Assembly (NCBI RefSeq): GCF_050624435.1
Contig: NC_134542.1
Span: 14,196,997-14,260,996, forward strand
Direction: 5' to 3'
DNA: 64,000 nt
DNA from: Tenrec ecaudatus
Taxonomy: Eukaryota; Chordata; Mammalia; Afrosoricida; Tenrecidae
In this document: piece by piece, positions 1 to 11,500 of the stretch
Position numbering within the stretch: position 1 is the first letter of the stretch
Layout: each line of letters starts with the position of its first letter
Translations under genes and position numbers: made by a program
Notes under the pieces: generated by a model
What the model was told of the DNA's origin: nothing
The model's database searches: none
Seen by the model: the letters and a program-made list of their open reading frames with translations, nothing else

Positions 1-7
1 ACTACTC

Positions 8-200
8 CAGCATCTCAGCCTGTGGGTCACAACCCCTTTGGGGGTCGAAATGACACCTTTCACAGGAGTCATCCAATTCATAGCAGTAGCAAAATGACAG
101 TTAGGAAGTAGCAACAAAAATAATTTTATGGCTGCGGGGTCACCACCACATGAGGAACTGTATTAAAGGGTCGCGGCGTTAGGAAGGGTGAGAACCACTC
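8..200 (+). mobile_element. SPIN-like non-autonomous hAT transposon, copy 1
   Basis: Both ends carry the short hAT-type inverted termini of the SPIN family: a left end reading like CTCAGCCTGTGGGTCACAAC and a right end closing with GTGAGAACCACTC. Between them lie the family's internal landmarks, a CCCCTTTGGGGGTCGAAATGA block and a GGTCGCGGCGTTAGGAAGG block. It is about 193 bp, so it has no transposase and would depend on one supplied elsewhere. The left target duplication cannot be scored because only 7 bases of flank are in the window. Family assignment is from memory of SPIN/URR1-type elements. Confidence 0.85.
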
Positions 201-1251
201 CTACACACCTCTTGGCTGGACGTATTAGCTTTGCTCTGGTGGGCAGTGTGGCCAGGCAGTTATGCCAGGCTGTTTCCGGTCCTTACTCGGTGAGTTTCTT
301 CTGGAAATTAGCAGAAAGACTCAGGATTAGCCTTTCCAATCTGGCCAATGATCCGAATTTTCAGTCCAATATAGAATGTGTTTTGAACAACAAGGCACCC
401 TTTTGCTGATCATGTGCCTTTGAATGCCAGGCGTTGACTCACCTTCCAAAGAGGCTCTGGAAATGGAACCTAATCTCTCTCATCTTCCAAATCGGAGCTC
501 CAATTTTTCCTCTGAGCAGCAGGCTAGGCAGCAACATATAATCAAGCGGAAGCACCATTTCTAACCCTGTCCTCCTTTCAGCTTCTCAGCCAGACCTCTT
601 TACACTTCAATATGCACACAAATCACCTGGGGATCCGGGTGAAATGCAGAGGCTGAGAGAGTGGGCGCTGCATTCTGCACTCACAGGAACCTGCAGGCTG
701 GGCGCTCTTAGAATAGCAAAGCTAAGCATCAGCCAGCCAACTCCCCGCTGGATCGGGAATAGGCAAGACACCCAGCTCTCCCCAGTAAGGGATGAAGTCA
801 AATCACAAAGGGGTTTCCATGGAACCTCTGTGCGCGATGCGCTTCGATCCCTGGCCCCGGTGGAAGTGCTTCCTTGACAGGGCTCCCACTTGTAGCCAAA
901 GGGCGGTCTGCTGCCGTAAACATCACGGCCTAGGAAACCCTATAAAGTACTTCTAATCTGTCTCAAAGGATTATGGGTCTCTTCTTTTCATTGGCTTTCC
1001 ATAATAGAGCTTTTGCAGGTTGTTTTTATTGATGTTCTAATGGTTAGGATCATTAATTACACTATTAACTACAGAATCTTCCTAATGTATTCAGAAGTGT
1101 GTCGACACTATCAAATTAATCAGCCCGTGTTTTTGAGTACCTGCTATTGCTCAAGTTATTGATAGGTGAGGAAAAAAAACAACCTGTTCCTTCCCTATAA
1201 CACAGGTCCACGCTGGACGCTTGAAGTGCGTTTCTCTTGGCGCTTGATATC
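201..1251. other. Unassigned, no gene seen
   Basis: No repeat family or coding exon is recognised here. Short frames on both strands have no recognisable domain and overlap each other, as expected by chance. Confidence 0.5.
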
Positions 1252-1345
1252 ACCTTTCTCCCACGCACAGAGCAGCTGGTGGATTTGAACCACCAATGTT
1301 TTCATTAATGGGCTGACACTTAGCCCATGGTGCCACTGGAGTTCC
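1252..1345 (-). repeat. AfroSINE 5' half, antisense
   Basis: Read on the minus strand, the stretch begins with the GGA(G/A)C(C/T)CCAGTGGC-type tRNA-derived head and includes the B-box-like TTCAAATCCACCAG segment, ending in the CTCTG/GGGAGAAAG spacer of AfroSINEs. The 3' RTE-like tail is missing. Moderately diverged. Confidence 0.7.
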
Positions 1346-1354
1346 TTATCCTCC

Positions 1355-1480
1355 TTTGAGGTGTGGGGAAACTGGGATGTAAAGACAATAAACGATTCCT
1401 CCGAGGTGACCCAGCCAGTCAGTGGTAGAGTTGAAAGCGAAGTCCACGGTCTGACTCACAGCCATGTTCTTAAGCGCTGC
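1355..1480 (-). repeat. MIR fragment
   Basis: The plus strand reads GGGGAAACTG, then GTGACCCAGCCAGTCAGTGGTAGAGTTGAAAG, then TCTGACTCACAGCCATGTTCTTAAGCGCTGC. This is the antisense of the MIR core (a tRNA-headed ancient mammalian SINE). Strongly diverged, as expected for its age. (Segments here are quoted in separate short pieces: GTGACCCAGCCAG and GTGGTAGAGTTGAAAG.). Confidence 0.6.
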
Positions 1481-2639
1481 ACTGGCTGAAACCACGGGTG
1501 CAGAGTCTGCGCAGAAATGAGAAGGTGGAGGCCAAATCCGCCTCTCTCTTCGCTGCATTCCACTCGCATTTCCCCGTGTGTTTTACACTCGACTTTGTCT
1601 TTGCCCAGTGCTGCCTTTCCCTTCTGGGTGATAAACTTCCTGATGGGAGACTGAATCTCTTTGAATTCTCAGTGCCCTGGATTCAGGAAGCCCTGTGTTA
1701 TCTGTGAAAGGAGGAGTAAGCAAATGATTGGGGGTGGGTGGGGGGCAGAATAGGAGCCGTCAACAGGACTAGAGAGAAAGATCTGGAATCCGTTTGAACG
1801 GATAGAACAGTTCTCATAGCCATAAAAAGAAAACCAACGAGAATGTACTAATGGTGATAGAATGGCATCAGGGAAAGAAGCATTCACAGGAAGACACCTC
1901 CTTAGACGGTGCGCCATTGCTCTTTCTATTTCCCTGGGCTCAACTTTTCGTGATGATATGAACTCTCTCTGTGCTTGTCACTAAGACCCGTGAGAATCGA
2001 GGGTGTGGGAAATGCCCAGCAGGTCAAGGTGCCTGATTTGCAACCATTATTTCTCTCATTTTTTTTTCAACATCTGCTTTGTCTTTCCAAACAGAAAACT
2101 TGCAATGATTCTGTGATATTTGAGCTTTCAGAGGGCTACTGGGAACATCAGCCTTCATTCACTGACAACTGCCCTCTTTCTATTCAGAATTAGAGTGGAG
2201 GAAATAATTGAATCCATTTTTACTGCACTAAAGATCACTTGGAAGCTAAGGAGAGACCATGCGGCGGAATGGGAAAGTAGACTTTTTTATTTGCACACTG
2301 CAGATCTTTACATTCCTCAGTCTGCTCAGTGTTAACATCCGCTTTTGTTTTACACCAGGATATAGGAAGAAGACTCAGGGAGAACATGGCGTTTCCGGAG
2401 GAGTCCTCGATGGAAATTTGACGTGGAGCCCAAGCTGCCTGCTTTCCGGGGGCTTACTTATCAATCATTTGAGTAGATCTGGACCAAGTTTCCTCTTCAA
2501 CTCAGGCCTTTGCTTCTAAAGACTCTAACCGAGAGAAGAAGAAGAAGAGAAATCATTGGCAACAAACAGGTCATTCCTGAGGAGCAGACGTTGTTCAACA
2601 GTAGGATTCCCACCTCCTGTGCAGGACGCCCACGTTCCA
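1481..2639. other. Unassigned, no gene seen
   Basis: Several short overlapping frames (for example 2120-2335 and 2259-2519) show no recognisable domain, splice-site logic or codon bias. No repeat family recognised. Confidence 0.45.
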
Positions 2640-2745
2640 TTACCGGCCAAGGCACTTCATGCATAGACACCATATGCCATCCGTAGAGGCTAATGTGTTT
2701 CTGGATGCTGATCAGGCTTCAGCAGAGCTTCTGGACTAAGCTAAA
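2640..2745 (+). repeat. Diverged SINE tail module (second AfroSINE-associated type)
   Basis: The segment CAGCAGAGCTTCTGGACTAAG resembles the sense strand of a module seen better preserved in antisense near 5580-5755, 25640-25700 and 56540-56580 (CTTAGTCCGGAAGC / CCTGCTGAAACC). Only the module is recognisable; the tRNA head is not. Confidence 0.35.
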
Positions 2746-2854
2746 CTTTGAAAGCTTGGACATCTACTTCTAAAAAGTCAGCTAATGCAACCCAATGAGT
2801 CACAGAGGTCTGATACTGTGCAGATAACACTGGAAGAAATCATTTTCATTCCAC

Positions 2855-2925
2855 AGTGCATGAGGTCTCCGTGAACTGATGGCCGACTCCATGGTAGCTA
2901 ATAGTAACACCAATCATTTATTAGC
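2855..2925 (+). repeat. RTE/AfroSINE 3' tail fragment
   Basis: Contains the degenerate tail motif GGTCTCCGTGAACTGATGG followed by GACTCCATGGTAGCTAATAG, equivalent to the GGGTCGCTATGAGTCGGAA...CTCGACGGCA tail shared by AfroSINEs and the RTE LINE. The body is not recognisable. Confidence 0.5.
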
Positions 2926-3547
2926 AAAACAGTCACTTGCCAGCAAGAACACTGAGGACTCCAGAGAGACCTGCCTTTCCAGATTACTTCCTCAGGGGCA
3001 TGAAGGGGCTACTGTTGACTGGCATGGGGCTGGCTGGAAATCCCATGGTAGTCACTCTTTTGGCCTAGAGGACAAATGCTATGCCTGTCCAGGATCATGA
3101 CTCAGACATAAGTCACTTGGATGGACTAGAGGATTCTGTTCCTGTCCTTCTTTCTAGATTAAACATGTTCTGTTATGAGAACCCAGGCCCCTGAGGGGTC
3201 AGCACGCTGTGTACCATGTTCATGTTGGGTTTCCAACACTTTGGACAGCGCACGCAATGAGGAGGTCTTCAAAGAAGAGTATAGAATGAATGCATGTGGA
3301 CGGCACCGTGAATATGATACTGCATTGGACGCACCTTCACACCATCTGGTACATACCGTGTAGTGACGAGCGTGGCTGATTTTAAGAGAACAAGTCCCTG
3401 GAAATGGACGTTGTACTTGGTAGACAGTGAAAGAGCGGAAGAACCTCAGAAAGAGGGAGTGGATGAGCTCGAGGATGGCAGCCATTATGAGGTGGCACAA
3501 GACTGGGCAGTTTTTAATTTTGTTTACTGCTGCACATACTCATTCAT

Positions 3548-3705
3548 TGCCATCAAGTCAAGGGTTACCCATAGTGACCCCTGTGAGTTTCCAAGACTAA
3601 GTGTTTGTGGGAGTAGAAACCCTGTCTTTCTCCTGCAGAGCGGTTGGTGGATTCGAACTGCCGACCATTTGGACTACAGCGCAATGTGTCACCACTAGCC
3701 ATTAG
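3548..3705 (-). repeat. AfroSINE, antisense, nearly full length
   Basis: From left to right: degenerate tail (ATTGCCATCAAGTCAAGG, ATAGTGACCC), a middle TTTGTGGGAGTAGAAACC, TTTCTCCTGCAGAGCGG, then GGATTCGAACTGCCGACC and the tRNA-derived head in antisense. This is the reverse complement of the AfroSINE layout head - body - RTE-like tail. Confidence 0.8.
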
Positions 3706-3709
3706 GGCT

Positions 3710-4970
3710 AGAGCCACGGATTCAGAACCACCTCAGCAGCAACTAACAACAGTAACAACCATCCCTCTTTGCCCCTTCTCAATGCTAGAATCTTACCCTA
3801 ATACATCAAGTAAGGCCCACCCGCCAGTGCTATCCACTAGTAGACAGACCTAAGAGGCTCTTGGCTTTTGCATTTATGACAAAGATTTTTAAAAACCTTT
3901 GACAAGGAATGAAAATGACAGCACCCACACTCCTAACAAGTTCCAGGCGGCGTCTTATACATTGTTACACATGGGAAACTGTCAATAATTGACCATGAAT
4001 TCTAATACAGGTTTTAATTCCTTGCCACTAAAAGAGATTAAACGAAAACTGGACCATCTGATCAGTGTAGCGCATGTCCCTATTTGGATCCCACCTGGAT
4101 CCCATCTATGTCCGTGGATTATGTTATGTTAGTTATATTCTATGTGCTTTTGTCTTTCAGCTCCCGTCTTGCTCTAAGTCCTTGTATGTGTGATCCCAGA
4201 GCGTTTGCAGGTTTTGTTAAACTCGTAGCCAAGCTTCTGTGCCTTGTAAACCCGTCTGCAGTCTTTCTGGGCCTCCCACTGTCTGACCCAAGGGAGACCT
4301 CACCAGGGTGCTGGATACCGGGAAATGTTTGTGAGCCCTTTATAAGGAGGTGGAGAAACCACTTCCTGTTAGGATCCATCCAAGACTGCTTTGCCTCTGT
4401 GTTAATACCATGGTGTTTCCGGGGCGTCACCCTAAAACATCACTCAGTGTGAGAGGCTGAAACCTTGTTCCTTAAGCCTTTCGTGCCCAGGAGCTACGTG
4501 TGCATTTTCACCTCTTCCTCTCATCCCTGCAACCAACCCTGGGGCAACTATAATTACCCTACTTTTCAGACTGTGCTCAAAGTAAATTTTCCCTAAGTGT
4601 TCTCCAGAGCACTAGCCACCAGATGCTTCGTTTTCAAACGTTTTTAGGGTCATGCAAGTTCGGAAAAGGATGCTTGAATATCCTCAGGGCACATGGATCC
4701 TTCAGTAGAGAAACTTATTTAACTTTGCTTACCTCAGTGTCCCAAACTTTCATCTGTCTGTTCCTACCTAAGGCCTTGGAAACACGTGCTGAGATCACAG
4801 AGCAAGGGGAAAGGGGAACAGCGTGGGAATCCAGGCCCTTTGGACGTCAGCCAGCGCTGCTTTCATAGTCTCCCACCACGATCTTCTTATCAGCACAAGC
4901 TCATGAATGTCCATTGGGTCCTGAGGAGTCAGGTAGAACATCAAAGGAAGAAACTGGGCTGCTTCCTGCA
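3710..4970. other. Unassigned, no gene seen
   Basis: No repeat family is recognised with confidence; a short stretch near 4530-4575 could be MIR/L2 debris. Overlapping frames at 4084-4452 (plus) and 4140-4430 (minus) have no recognisable domain. Confidence 0.4.
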
Positions 4971-4974
4971 GAGT

Positions 4975-5075
4975 TGGCAGTTCCAAACCACCAACCACTC
5001 TGTCGGGGAAAAAGATGGAGCTTTCTGCTCCTGCAAAGAGTTACGGTCAGAATTGACTTGATGGTGGTGAGGGCG
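4975..5075 (+). repeat. AfroSINE 3' half
   Basis: Sense order is visible: CCAAACCACCAACCACTCTG, GGGAAAAAGATGGAGCTTTC, AAAGAGTTACGGTC, then AGAATTGACTTGATGGTGG. Internal segments are deleted and the head is diverged. Confidence 0.6.
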
Positions 5076-5311
5076 GTTTGGGAAGAGGACTAAATCGAGG
5101 ACCGGTTTGGTAAGAAGGAATCATAAGGACAGAGACACAGGACCGATCGGGCTTATCCCAGATCCAGGATAAGCACCCCCGTAGTGATGTAAGAAAGGTT
5201 GAGAGAACAGGATTGGTCTCACTAATGCCTTTTATATGTACACGGCACTTGAAAGTTTGCAAAGCATTGGTAAATATGCCGCCAGCCGGTCTCATGATGA
5301 ACATGGCTTAG

Positions 5312-5755
5312 TAACTGTTGTTGTTCATTGACATCAAGTTGGCTCCAGTTCATGGTTGCCCACATATAACAGAAGGAAAAAAAAATATCACCCAGCCTTG
5401 CACTCCCTTCATGATGGTCTGAGTCTGTTGGCACAGCCACAAAAATGTCAACCTATCTCATTGAAGGTTTACTTCGCCTTTTACCAAACCTAATGTTCTT
5501 CTCCCCCCTGACAATGTGGCCAAAGAGTTGAAGTCTTACACAACCCTCTCTAATTCCTGGGCTTGTCATTGGCTCTGCTTTGGAAGTATGTCTTCAGGCC
5601 TCTCTTCCTAGACCTCCTTTGTCTGCAAACACTGCTGAAACATGTCCACCACTGGTGACCCGACTGGTGCGGAATACCAGCAGGATAAGTGCTCAGAATC
5701 ACAGCAGCGTACAAGCCATTGAAGTGCAACAACCTGACAGACGGCGGAGTAAATA
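5312..5755 (-). repeat. Composite AfroSINE-type repeat, antisense
   Basis: The left end reads TTGTTGTTCATTGACATCAAG, the antisense tail. Further right are CTGGTGCGGAATACCAG and GTACAAGCCATTGAAGTGC plus GTGCAACAACCTGACAGACGG, a module repeated at 11450-11490. It appears to be a two-module SINE or two adjacent SINEs; the boundary is unclear. Confidence 0.45.
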
Positions 5756-6210
5756 TTGGTAGGGGCCATCAAATCATAGTGACCCTATGTGAAACAAAAT
5801 GAAACACTACTTGGTCCTGTGTAAATGTTACGAGCATGTATTAGGCTCCTGCTTTTATGGATGGGGGAATATTCAGGGGGAAAATGTATATAATATATAG
5901 TATGTACTATAGTTGAGCTCAGATCTTATTAATCAAAGGCTCTTTCCATAGCACAGTGGTGTGCTTGATTAGGAATGAGGATAAAATCAATAGGAAATCA
6001 AATGGAGGGACAAGGTAAGATGGAAGGAAAAGCCAAAGGATTTTCTTATTACAATGTCAAGGTTGACTGTTCATCACCAGCCCATGGTGGCAATCCCATA
6101 CAAAATGCTGACATTCTATCAGGGCATATTGGCTACTTTGTTCCAGAGATGTATAGCCTCTCCTTTATCTGAGATGGGAGAGGCATTTGGGAGTGTTAAA
6201 ACTTGAATTC

Positions 6211-6695
6211 TGTGGTAGTTACATAATCTGCTGTCAATTTGAGACTGAAGAGTGAAGGGGTGGAGTTGAGCCTGTCAATCAGGTCGCACCTTGATGACCT
6301 CATTTGGAGGCGCTAAGGATATAAATAGCTCACTGAAGGTGGGACGCATGCTGACTCCCTGGAGACTTGACAAGACACAGAGCGACACTAGAGCCCTGGA
6401 GGTGAAGGAGCCACATGGACACCCCTGCCAGCACTGAAAGGCCTCTACTGCCACTGGATCCACAAGACTTTCCACCCACTGGCCTGTGATCTTCCTACAT
6501 TTCGCCTCATTGCATGTGTTTCGTGAGTCTAAAGAGGAATTTATAGATTGGTATCAGATATATGGGCTAATATTGGACTTATGGACTTGATCTGGACTGG
6601 GCTGGGATATTTTCTCAGTGTTCAAGTGCTCTTGAATACAAAACTCTTTCTTATACACATATGAATGAGTATCTATGAATTTGTTTCTCTAACAC
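6211..6695 (+). mobile_element. LTR family A copy 1 (solo LTR)
   Basis: Starts TGTGGTAGTTACATAATCTG and ends near TTTCTCTAACACA, like the copies at 28257 and 55031. It contains the shared ATATAAATAGCTCACTG block (a plausible TATA box) and the CCACTGGATCCACAAGAC block. The terminal TCTACCCAGACT piece before the end is deleted. No internal retroviral sequence flanks it, so it is solo. Class is probably ERVL/MaLR-like, judging from 5-bp target duplications at other copies. Confidence 0.75.
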
Positions 6696-6699
6696 ATTA

Positions 6700-7800
6700 T
6701 GGTATCAGGAGTCAGGTGGCTTAATCAACTCTAGGGGCTCAAAATCCTCCTTTTCTGGATCATCAGCCCATATGCGCCCATGGACTTAGGATTTACACCA
6801 TTTGAGATACTCCCCTACAGAGCTGGCTTGGGGGTTTAGGAAAAATTGGAGAGGCTGGTGAGTCATGACAGGTAGAGTTACTAGGCAGTAATTTCCTCTC
6901 AGAAAAGGGGGATTTGAGGTAATGTTGGATGAAGGGGAAAGAGGCAGTTTAGAAAGAGGTATTGGTATATAAAAGAGGGAGAATTGCTTAAAAACAATTC
7001 TAAGAAAAAATTCAGCTATCCACAGAAGGAAATATTTTTAGGTGGGGAGGGAGTCTTAATTAAATCATGACAATTGAGTCACACATTAATTCCTCGGGAA
7101 CATATAATGCATTTCCTTTTTCTCTCCTGCGCCATTTTCTTAGAATTTCTCTTGTGCGCCTTCTCCTAAACCCCCAAACATTGTGGTGAGAAGTAAGTAG
7201 TGGTTCATCCCACAAACCATTTGGTGAGATGAAGCACCCTCTCTGAGCTCTTTTCACGGGGAGAAAGAGTCATGATGGTTCCTGCCTAGATCGCCTGTCT
7301 CCTACATGCCCTCCAAATATATAGGCACCTTCCTACCTTCTTAGAATATCCTAAACTTCTGGCTTTTGAAATAGAGATAAAGATTTCCCTTTATTAGTTT
7401 TAGCCTAATCACTTTACCTCTTCAGAGCTGAAAATAAGAATCCCTCCAATCTTTTCTATCTGAGGGCAACCTGATTTCAGGACTCGAAGTCCTGAAAATG
7501 TCCTGACCTGAACTTGCTTAGAATACGCATGCCCTTTTGAACACAGGTCACCTCTGCTCCTGTCTCTGATATAACACCGAACACGTCAACAGTTGCACTA
7601 ACACCTTCTGTGTAAGATCAAAACTTTTCAGCAGGACACAGGAAGTATTTTATGATGAATCACATGTCAACTCCCCTCTTCACCATCTAGGACTCAGTTA
7701 AAGTGTCCTGTCCAGCATTCCTTTCCTATATCCTGTCTATCACATGACCCACTCTATTGTAAATGTACTCCAGTATTTAGAACAGCACAGCAATTGAACA
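6700..7800. other. Unassigned, AT-rich, no gene seen
   Basis: No recognisable repeat or exon. Confidence 0.45.
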
Positions 7801-7804
7801 CGAA

Positions 7805-7890
7805 CTATCGGTGGCCTAAGGGTTGTGCACTGGACTGCTAACCACAAGGTCGGTGGTTCAAACCCACCAGCCAATCTGTGAGAGAAAAAC
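7805..7890 (+). repeat. AfroSINE head fragment
   Basis: Reads CGGTGGCCTAAGGGTTGTGC, then ACTGCTAACCACAAGGTCGG and TGGTTCAAACCCACCAG, the tRNA-derived head with a good B-box. The element stops shortly after the spacer. Confidence 0.75.
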
Positions 7891-9223
7891 ATTCAATGGT
7901 GAACATAAGGGAGACTCATCTCAAGGGGGGGGGGTTACAATACTCAAAGCATCACATATAAAAATAAAGCACTGATTATGCTGTTATTATGAGCAAGAAA
8001 GATATTACGGGAACATGAAACTATGGGTTTAAGAAAAGTTCTTTGAGGAACTAAACTGATTTAAAATATGAATTGTATTAGTTAATTGAACAAGAGAGGA
8101 ACCATTCTAAAGGGGGAGAGCGAGATTTATGTCTATCATCTATCAGCAGTGGCAACAAGTAAATTTCAATGTCTGGAGAGCCTTTGTGTCACAGAGCAGA
8201 ATTGCATTGCAGGATTTGTACAGTTTTCTTGGATACAATCTTTTTTTTTCTTTTGTCACGGCGTCTTTAATGCAACCTCAGTAAGAAAAATCGTTCTGAA
8301 CCACAATCCTATTTTAGGAAACACAATGGTTTAAAAGGAAGAAAGAGGCAGCTTCCAGGTAAGAGGGCATATACATGCACTTTCTCTAAGTCTGTATCCA
8401 TTCATTTTACCTTTTTATAACTCAGTCCTGCTTAATCTAAAAATTAACCTGGCACTTGCAGCTAATATATTGTCGGCCTGCATTTTCCCCCAAAGTGTTT
8501 TGTTATGTATAACCTCTGAGTGCAATTTTAAAACATTTTCTTTTCCCTTCTCTTAAATTCCTTCCCTTGTCAATTTATAAATACCTCACCTTGTTTTCCA
8601 CCATATTGTTTGCATTATCTATTATTATTTGCACATGTTTACATCATAGTTACACCTTGGCCAGTACACCGAATCCTGAAGTATAAATATCTCCATATTC
8701 AGCCCTTCAAAAGCTATCAGATGTGTGCAAAGGTTTCAAGCATAAATAAATGGGCCTGGTTTTAAGAATTTAGTTATAATGGATGAGACTATTCCCACTT
8801 AATATAGTCCCTAACTGAGCAAGAGAACATGTAAAATGAAAAGGCGGTCCCTTGGGGACTTGGAATTCTGCTGCTGCACCATCCAGTCTTTTTAATTTAA
8901 GAAGCTCATGGTCATTTTCATAAGTCGAATGGGAAGACAACCGCTTCACTTAGATGAAGGAAAACGAGTCAGGGCATAAAATGCACGACATACAGCACCA
9001 CGTCAAAGAGGAGGAGGAGCCAGAGGTGTAAGCAGTAAGGGCATCTTAGACTCTCCTTCCTCCTGCTCCTGCCTCCAGGCCTCACACAAGCTTCACCGCT
9101 CTCACCAACTGTCCTGACCACCCCCAGCCTCTGCACCTCCCTCTGTCACCCTTCCGCTACCACACGGAAACCCTCTTGGATATCATCTTTATGGAAGCAT
9201 ATTCCCAGGCCTCTCTCTCTCCT
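7891..9223. other. Unassigned, no gene seen
   Basis: No repeat family recognised. The frame at 8086-8334 has no recognisable domain. Confidence 0.4.
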
Positions 9224-9292
9224 ATTGTGCCCCTGGAGTGGATTCAAACTTTGAACGTCTTAATTAGTAGCCAAATGCAAATCATCACCTAG
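9224..9292 (-). repeat. AfroSINE head fragment, antisense
   Basis: GTGGATTCAAACTTTGAACG and TTAGTAGCCAAATGCAAATC are antisense to the SINE B-box and head. Directly abuts the RTE copy to its right. Confidence 0.5.
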
Positions 9293-9421
9293 CTAGAATT
9301 TCTGGCAGCTCCCAGTCAATGTACTGCTGCAATTGTTTTGGGATTCTTTTCAGAAAAATTTTACATCTATGTGATGTTAATATGCTGTTTGATAATTTCC
9401 ACATTATATTAGGTCACCTTT

Positions 9422-10155
9422 TTCATTAAACATTTTTATTGGGGGGTTTTACATCTCTTATCACAATCCCTTCATTCATCCAGTGTGTCAAGCACATTTG
9501 CACATATGCTGCCATCATCATTTTCAAAGCATTCTCTTCCCACTTGAGCCCCTGATATCCGCTCCCCATTTCTTCCCTCTCCCTCCCCTTTCCACCCTCC
9601 CTCATGAACTCTTGATAAGAAATAGATTATTGGGGGAGCGGGGAGGAAGGGAAAAAATGAGGAGCTGATGCCAGAGGCTTAAGTTGAGAGCAGATGTTTT
9701 GAGAATGGTGATGGCAGCAAATGTGCTTGACACGATGTATGGATTGTGATAAGAGTTGTATGAGACCCCAATAAAATGATTTTAAAAAGAAATAGATTAT
9801 TACTTTCATATCTTACATTGTCCTCTGTCACTTCTCAGCCACTTTTCCATTACTTGTCCCCCTGGGAAGGGGTTCTAGGTTGATCCTTGTGATCAACTCT
9901 CCCTTTCTCTCCCCACCTTCCTCTAATCCTCCTGGTATCTCTATTATCATTGTTGGCCCTGAGGGGTTTGTCTATCCTGGATTCCCTGTGTTGCAGGCTC
10001 TTGTCTGTAGCCGTGTGCATGCTCTGGTCTAATCCGATTTGTAAAGTAGAATTGAGGTCATGATAGTGGGGGGAAGGAAGCACCAAAGCACTAGAGGAAA
10101 GTTATGTGTTTTATCGGTGCTATTTTACACCCTGACTGGCTCATTTCTTCCCTGG
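9422..10155 (-). mobile_element. 5'-truncated L1 (3' UTR only), inside RTE
   Basis: Begins with the antisense L1 terminus (TTTTTATTGGGGGGTTTTAC, reverse of the AATAAA end). It runs through the TTGAGCCCCTGATATC block and the GGTAT..CCTGGATTCCCTGTG block to CACCCTGACTGGCTCATTTC. A 10-bp duplication GGTCACCTTT flanks it (9412-9421 and 10156-10165). It is itself interrupted at 9632-9786. Confidence 0.85.
9632..9786 (+). mobile_element. Short L1 3' end nested in an L1
   Basis: A 155-bp piece in the opposite orientation to its host, ending GAGACCCCAATAAAATGATT plus A-tail. It is flanked by a perfect 15-bp target duplication, AAGAAATAGATTATT (9617-9631 and 9787-9801). Only the last ~150 bp of the L1 3' UTR were copied. 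Confidence 0.92.
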
Positions 10156-11379
10156 GGTCACCTTTCTTTGCATGGAACACAACTACGAATTTCTCCCAGT
10201 CAGTTGGTCATTTAATTGCTTTCAAAATTTTGTGTCATAGATTCATAAGTGCTTCCAGAGCTGCAACAATTTTATAAACCTTTTGATTATTATTCTGCCA
10301 ATTCCTGGAGCTTTGTTTTCACTAAAACTCCTAGAACAGCTTGGACTCCTTTCTTCAATACCATCAGTCCTTGAAGTGGTTGAATGCTGACCATTTTAAA
10401 CTTTTGTTGGGACAGTAACTCCATGTATTATTTTCATCTTTGATGCCAACGGCATCCTCCAACATCTGGCAAGGCCTGTGCAGACAGTCTTCATTTCTGT
10501 TGTTGAAAGCAGGAGTTTGCAATGAAAAAGTCATTGGTCTTGGACAATTCATTTTGAAATCTCCAATTTGATTTCTATCACCAGGGTCCTATTTTCTAAT
10601 TCTTTATCCTTTCTCTCTGTTTGCAACTTCTGAATTCTGATCACCAATAATTGCCAATGCACCGTGTTTGCTTTATAATCAACTTCAGACTAAAGAAATG
10701 GGTAAAATTCTTCAATTTCTTCATCATTGGCTTTAGTGGTTGATGGGGAAATTTTAATTAACGTTGTGTTAATGGGACTTCCTTGTAGTCATATAGATAT
10801 TATTCTATCACATCTAACATTGTATGTCAAGATGGATCTTGTAGTGGTCTTTTTGGTGATGAAGGTTACATTATTCCTCTTGCATTTGTCATTTCTGGAA
10901 GGGTAAACCACATGATTGTCTAATTTAAAATGGTCAACGTCAGTCCATTGCAGCTCAATTGAAGACTGATGACTCCCGATTCATGTCTGGGATACTGATC
11001 TGAATACATTCTCTTCATTTGCGATGATTTCCAATTTTCCTAGATTCACACTTCATACACTCCACCTTCTGATTGCTAAAGGATGTATTCAGCTAGTCCC
11101 TGCTTATTCTAAGTCTGCCCCATCAGTAAATGAAGTGTCTGAAAGTTTGGGCTGCATTCACATCCTTAAGGTCAATTGTACTTTGAGGACAGGGTTCTTC
11201 CTCAGTAAAATTGTGAATGATTCCAACTTGACTGGTACCTGGTACATCTTCCTGCATTATATCAGATGATGCTCTACTGCTGCTCAGAAGGCTTTCAGTT
11301 GCTAATCTTTCAGAAGTGGTTTGCCCCCTTTGTTTTTTCTGAGCCCTTCATAGTCTGGAAGCGCACCTAAAGTCTGCTC

Positions 11380-11500
11380 ACTATCAGTGACCCTGCAGGT
11401 ATCTCAAATAGCAATGGCATGATTTCCATGATCCCAACAACATGCAAGCCATTCTAGTACAACAACCTGGGAGATGAGTGAGGTAGGTCCTGACAAATAA
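11380..11500 (-). repeat. SINE tail module
   Basis: Carries GTGACCCTGCAGGTATCTC, CATGCAAGCCATTCTAGTAC and ACAACCTGGGAGATGAG, the same module as 5640-5755. Head not visible. Confidence 0.45.

Larger units (their letters stand above)
9293..11345 (-). mobile_element. RTE-class LINE, antisense, split by an L1
   Basis: Read on the minus strand, the right end (11345-10900) is the 5' region; 10900-10560 corresponds to the endonuclease domain and 10380-10166 plus 9411-9293 to the start of the reverse transcriptase. The frame is broken in many places and there is an internal deletion near 10390. Between 9422 and 10155 the element is interrupted by a long-UTR L1; the RTE sequence resumes across the break (AAAGGTGACC on both sides). 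Homology is to the BovB-like RTE known from elephants and other afrotherians, recalled from family knowledge. Confidence 0.8.
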
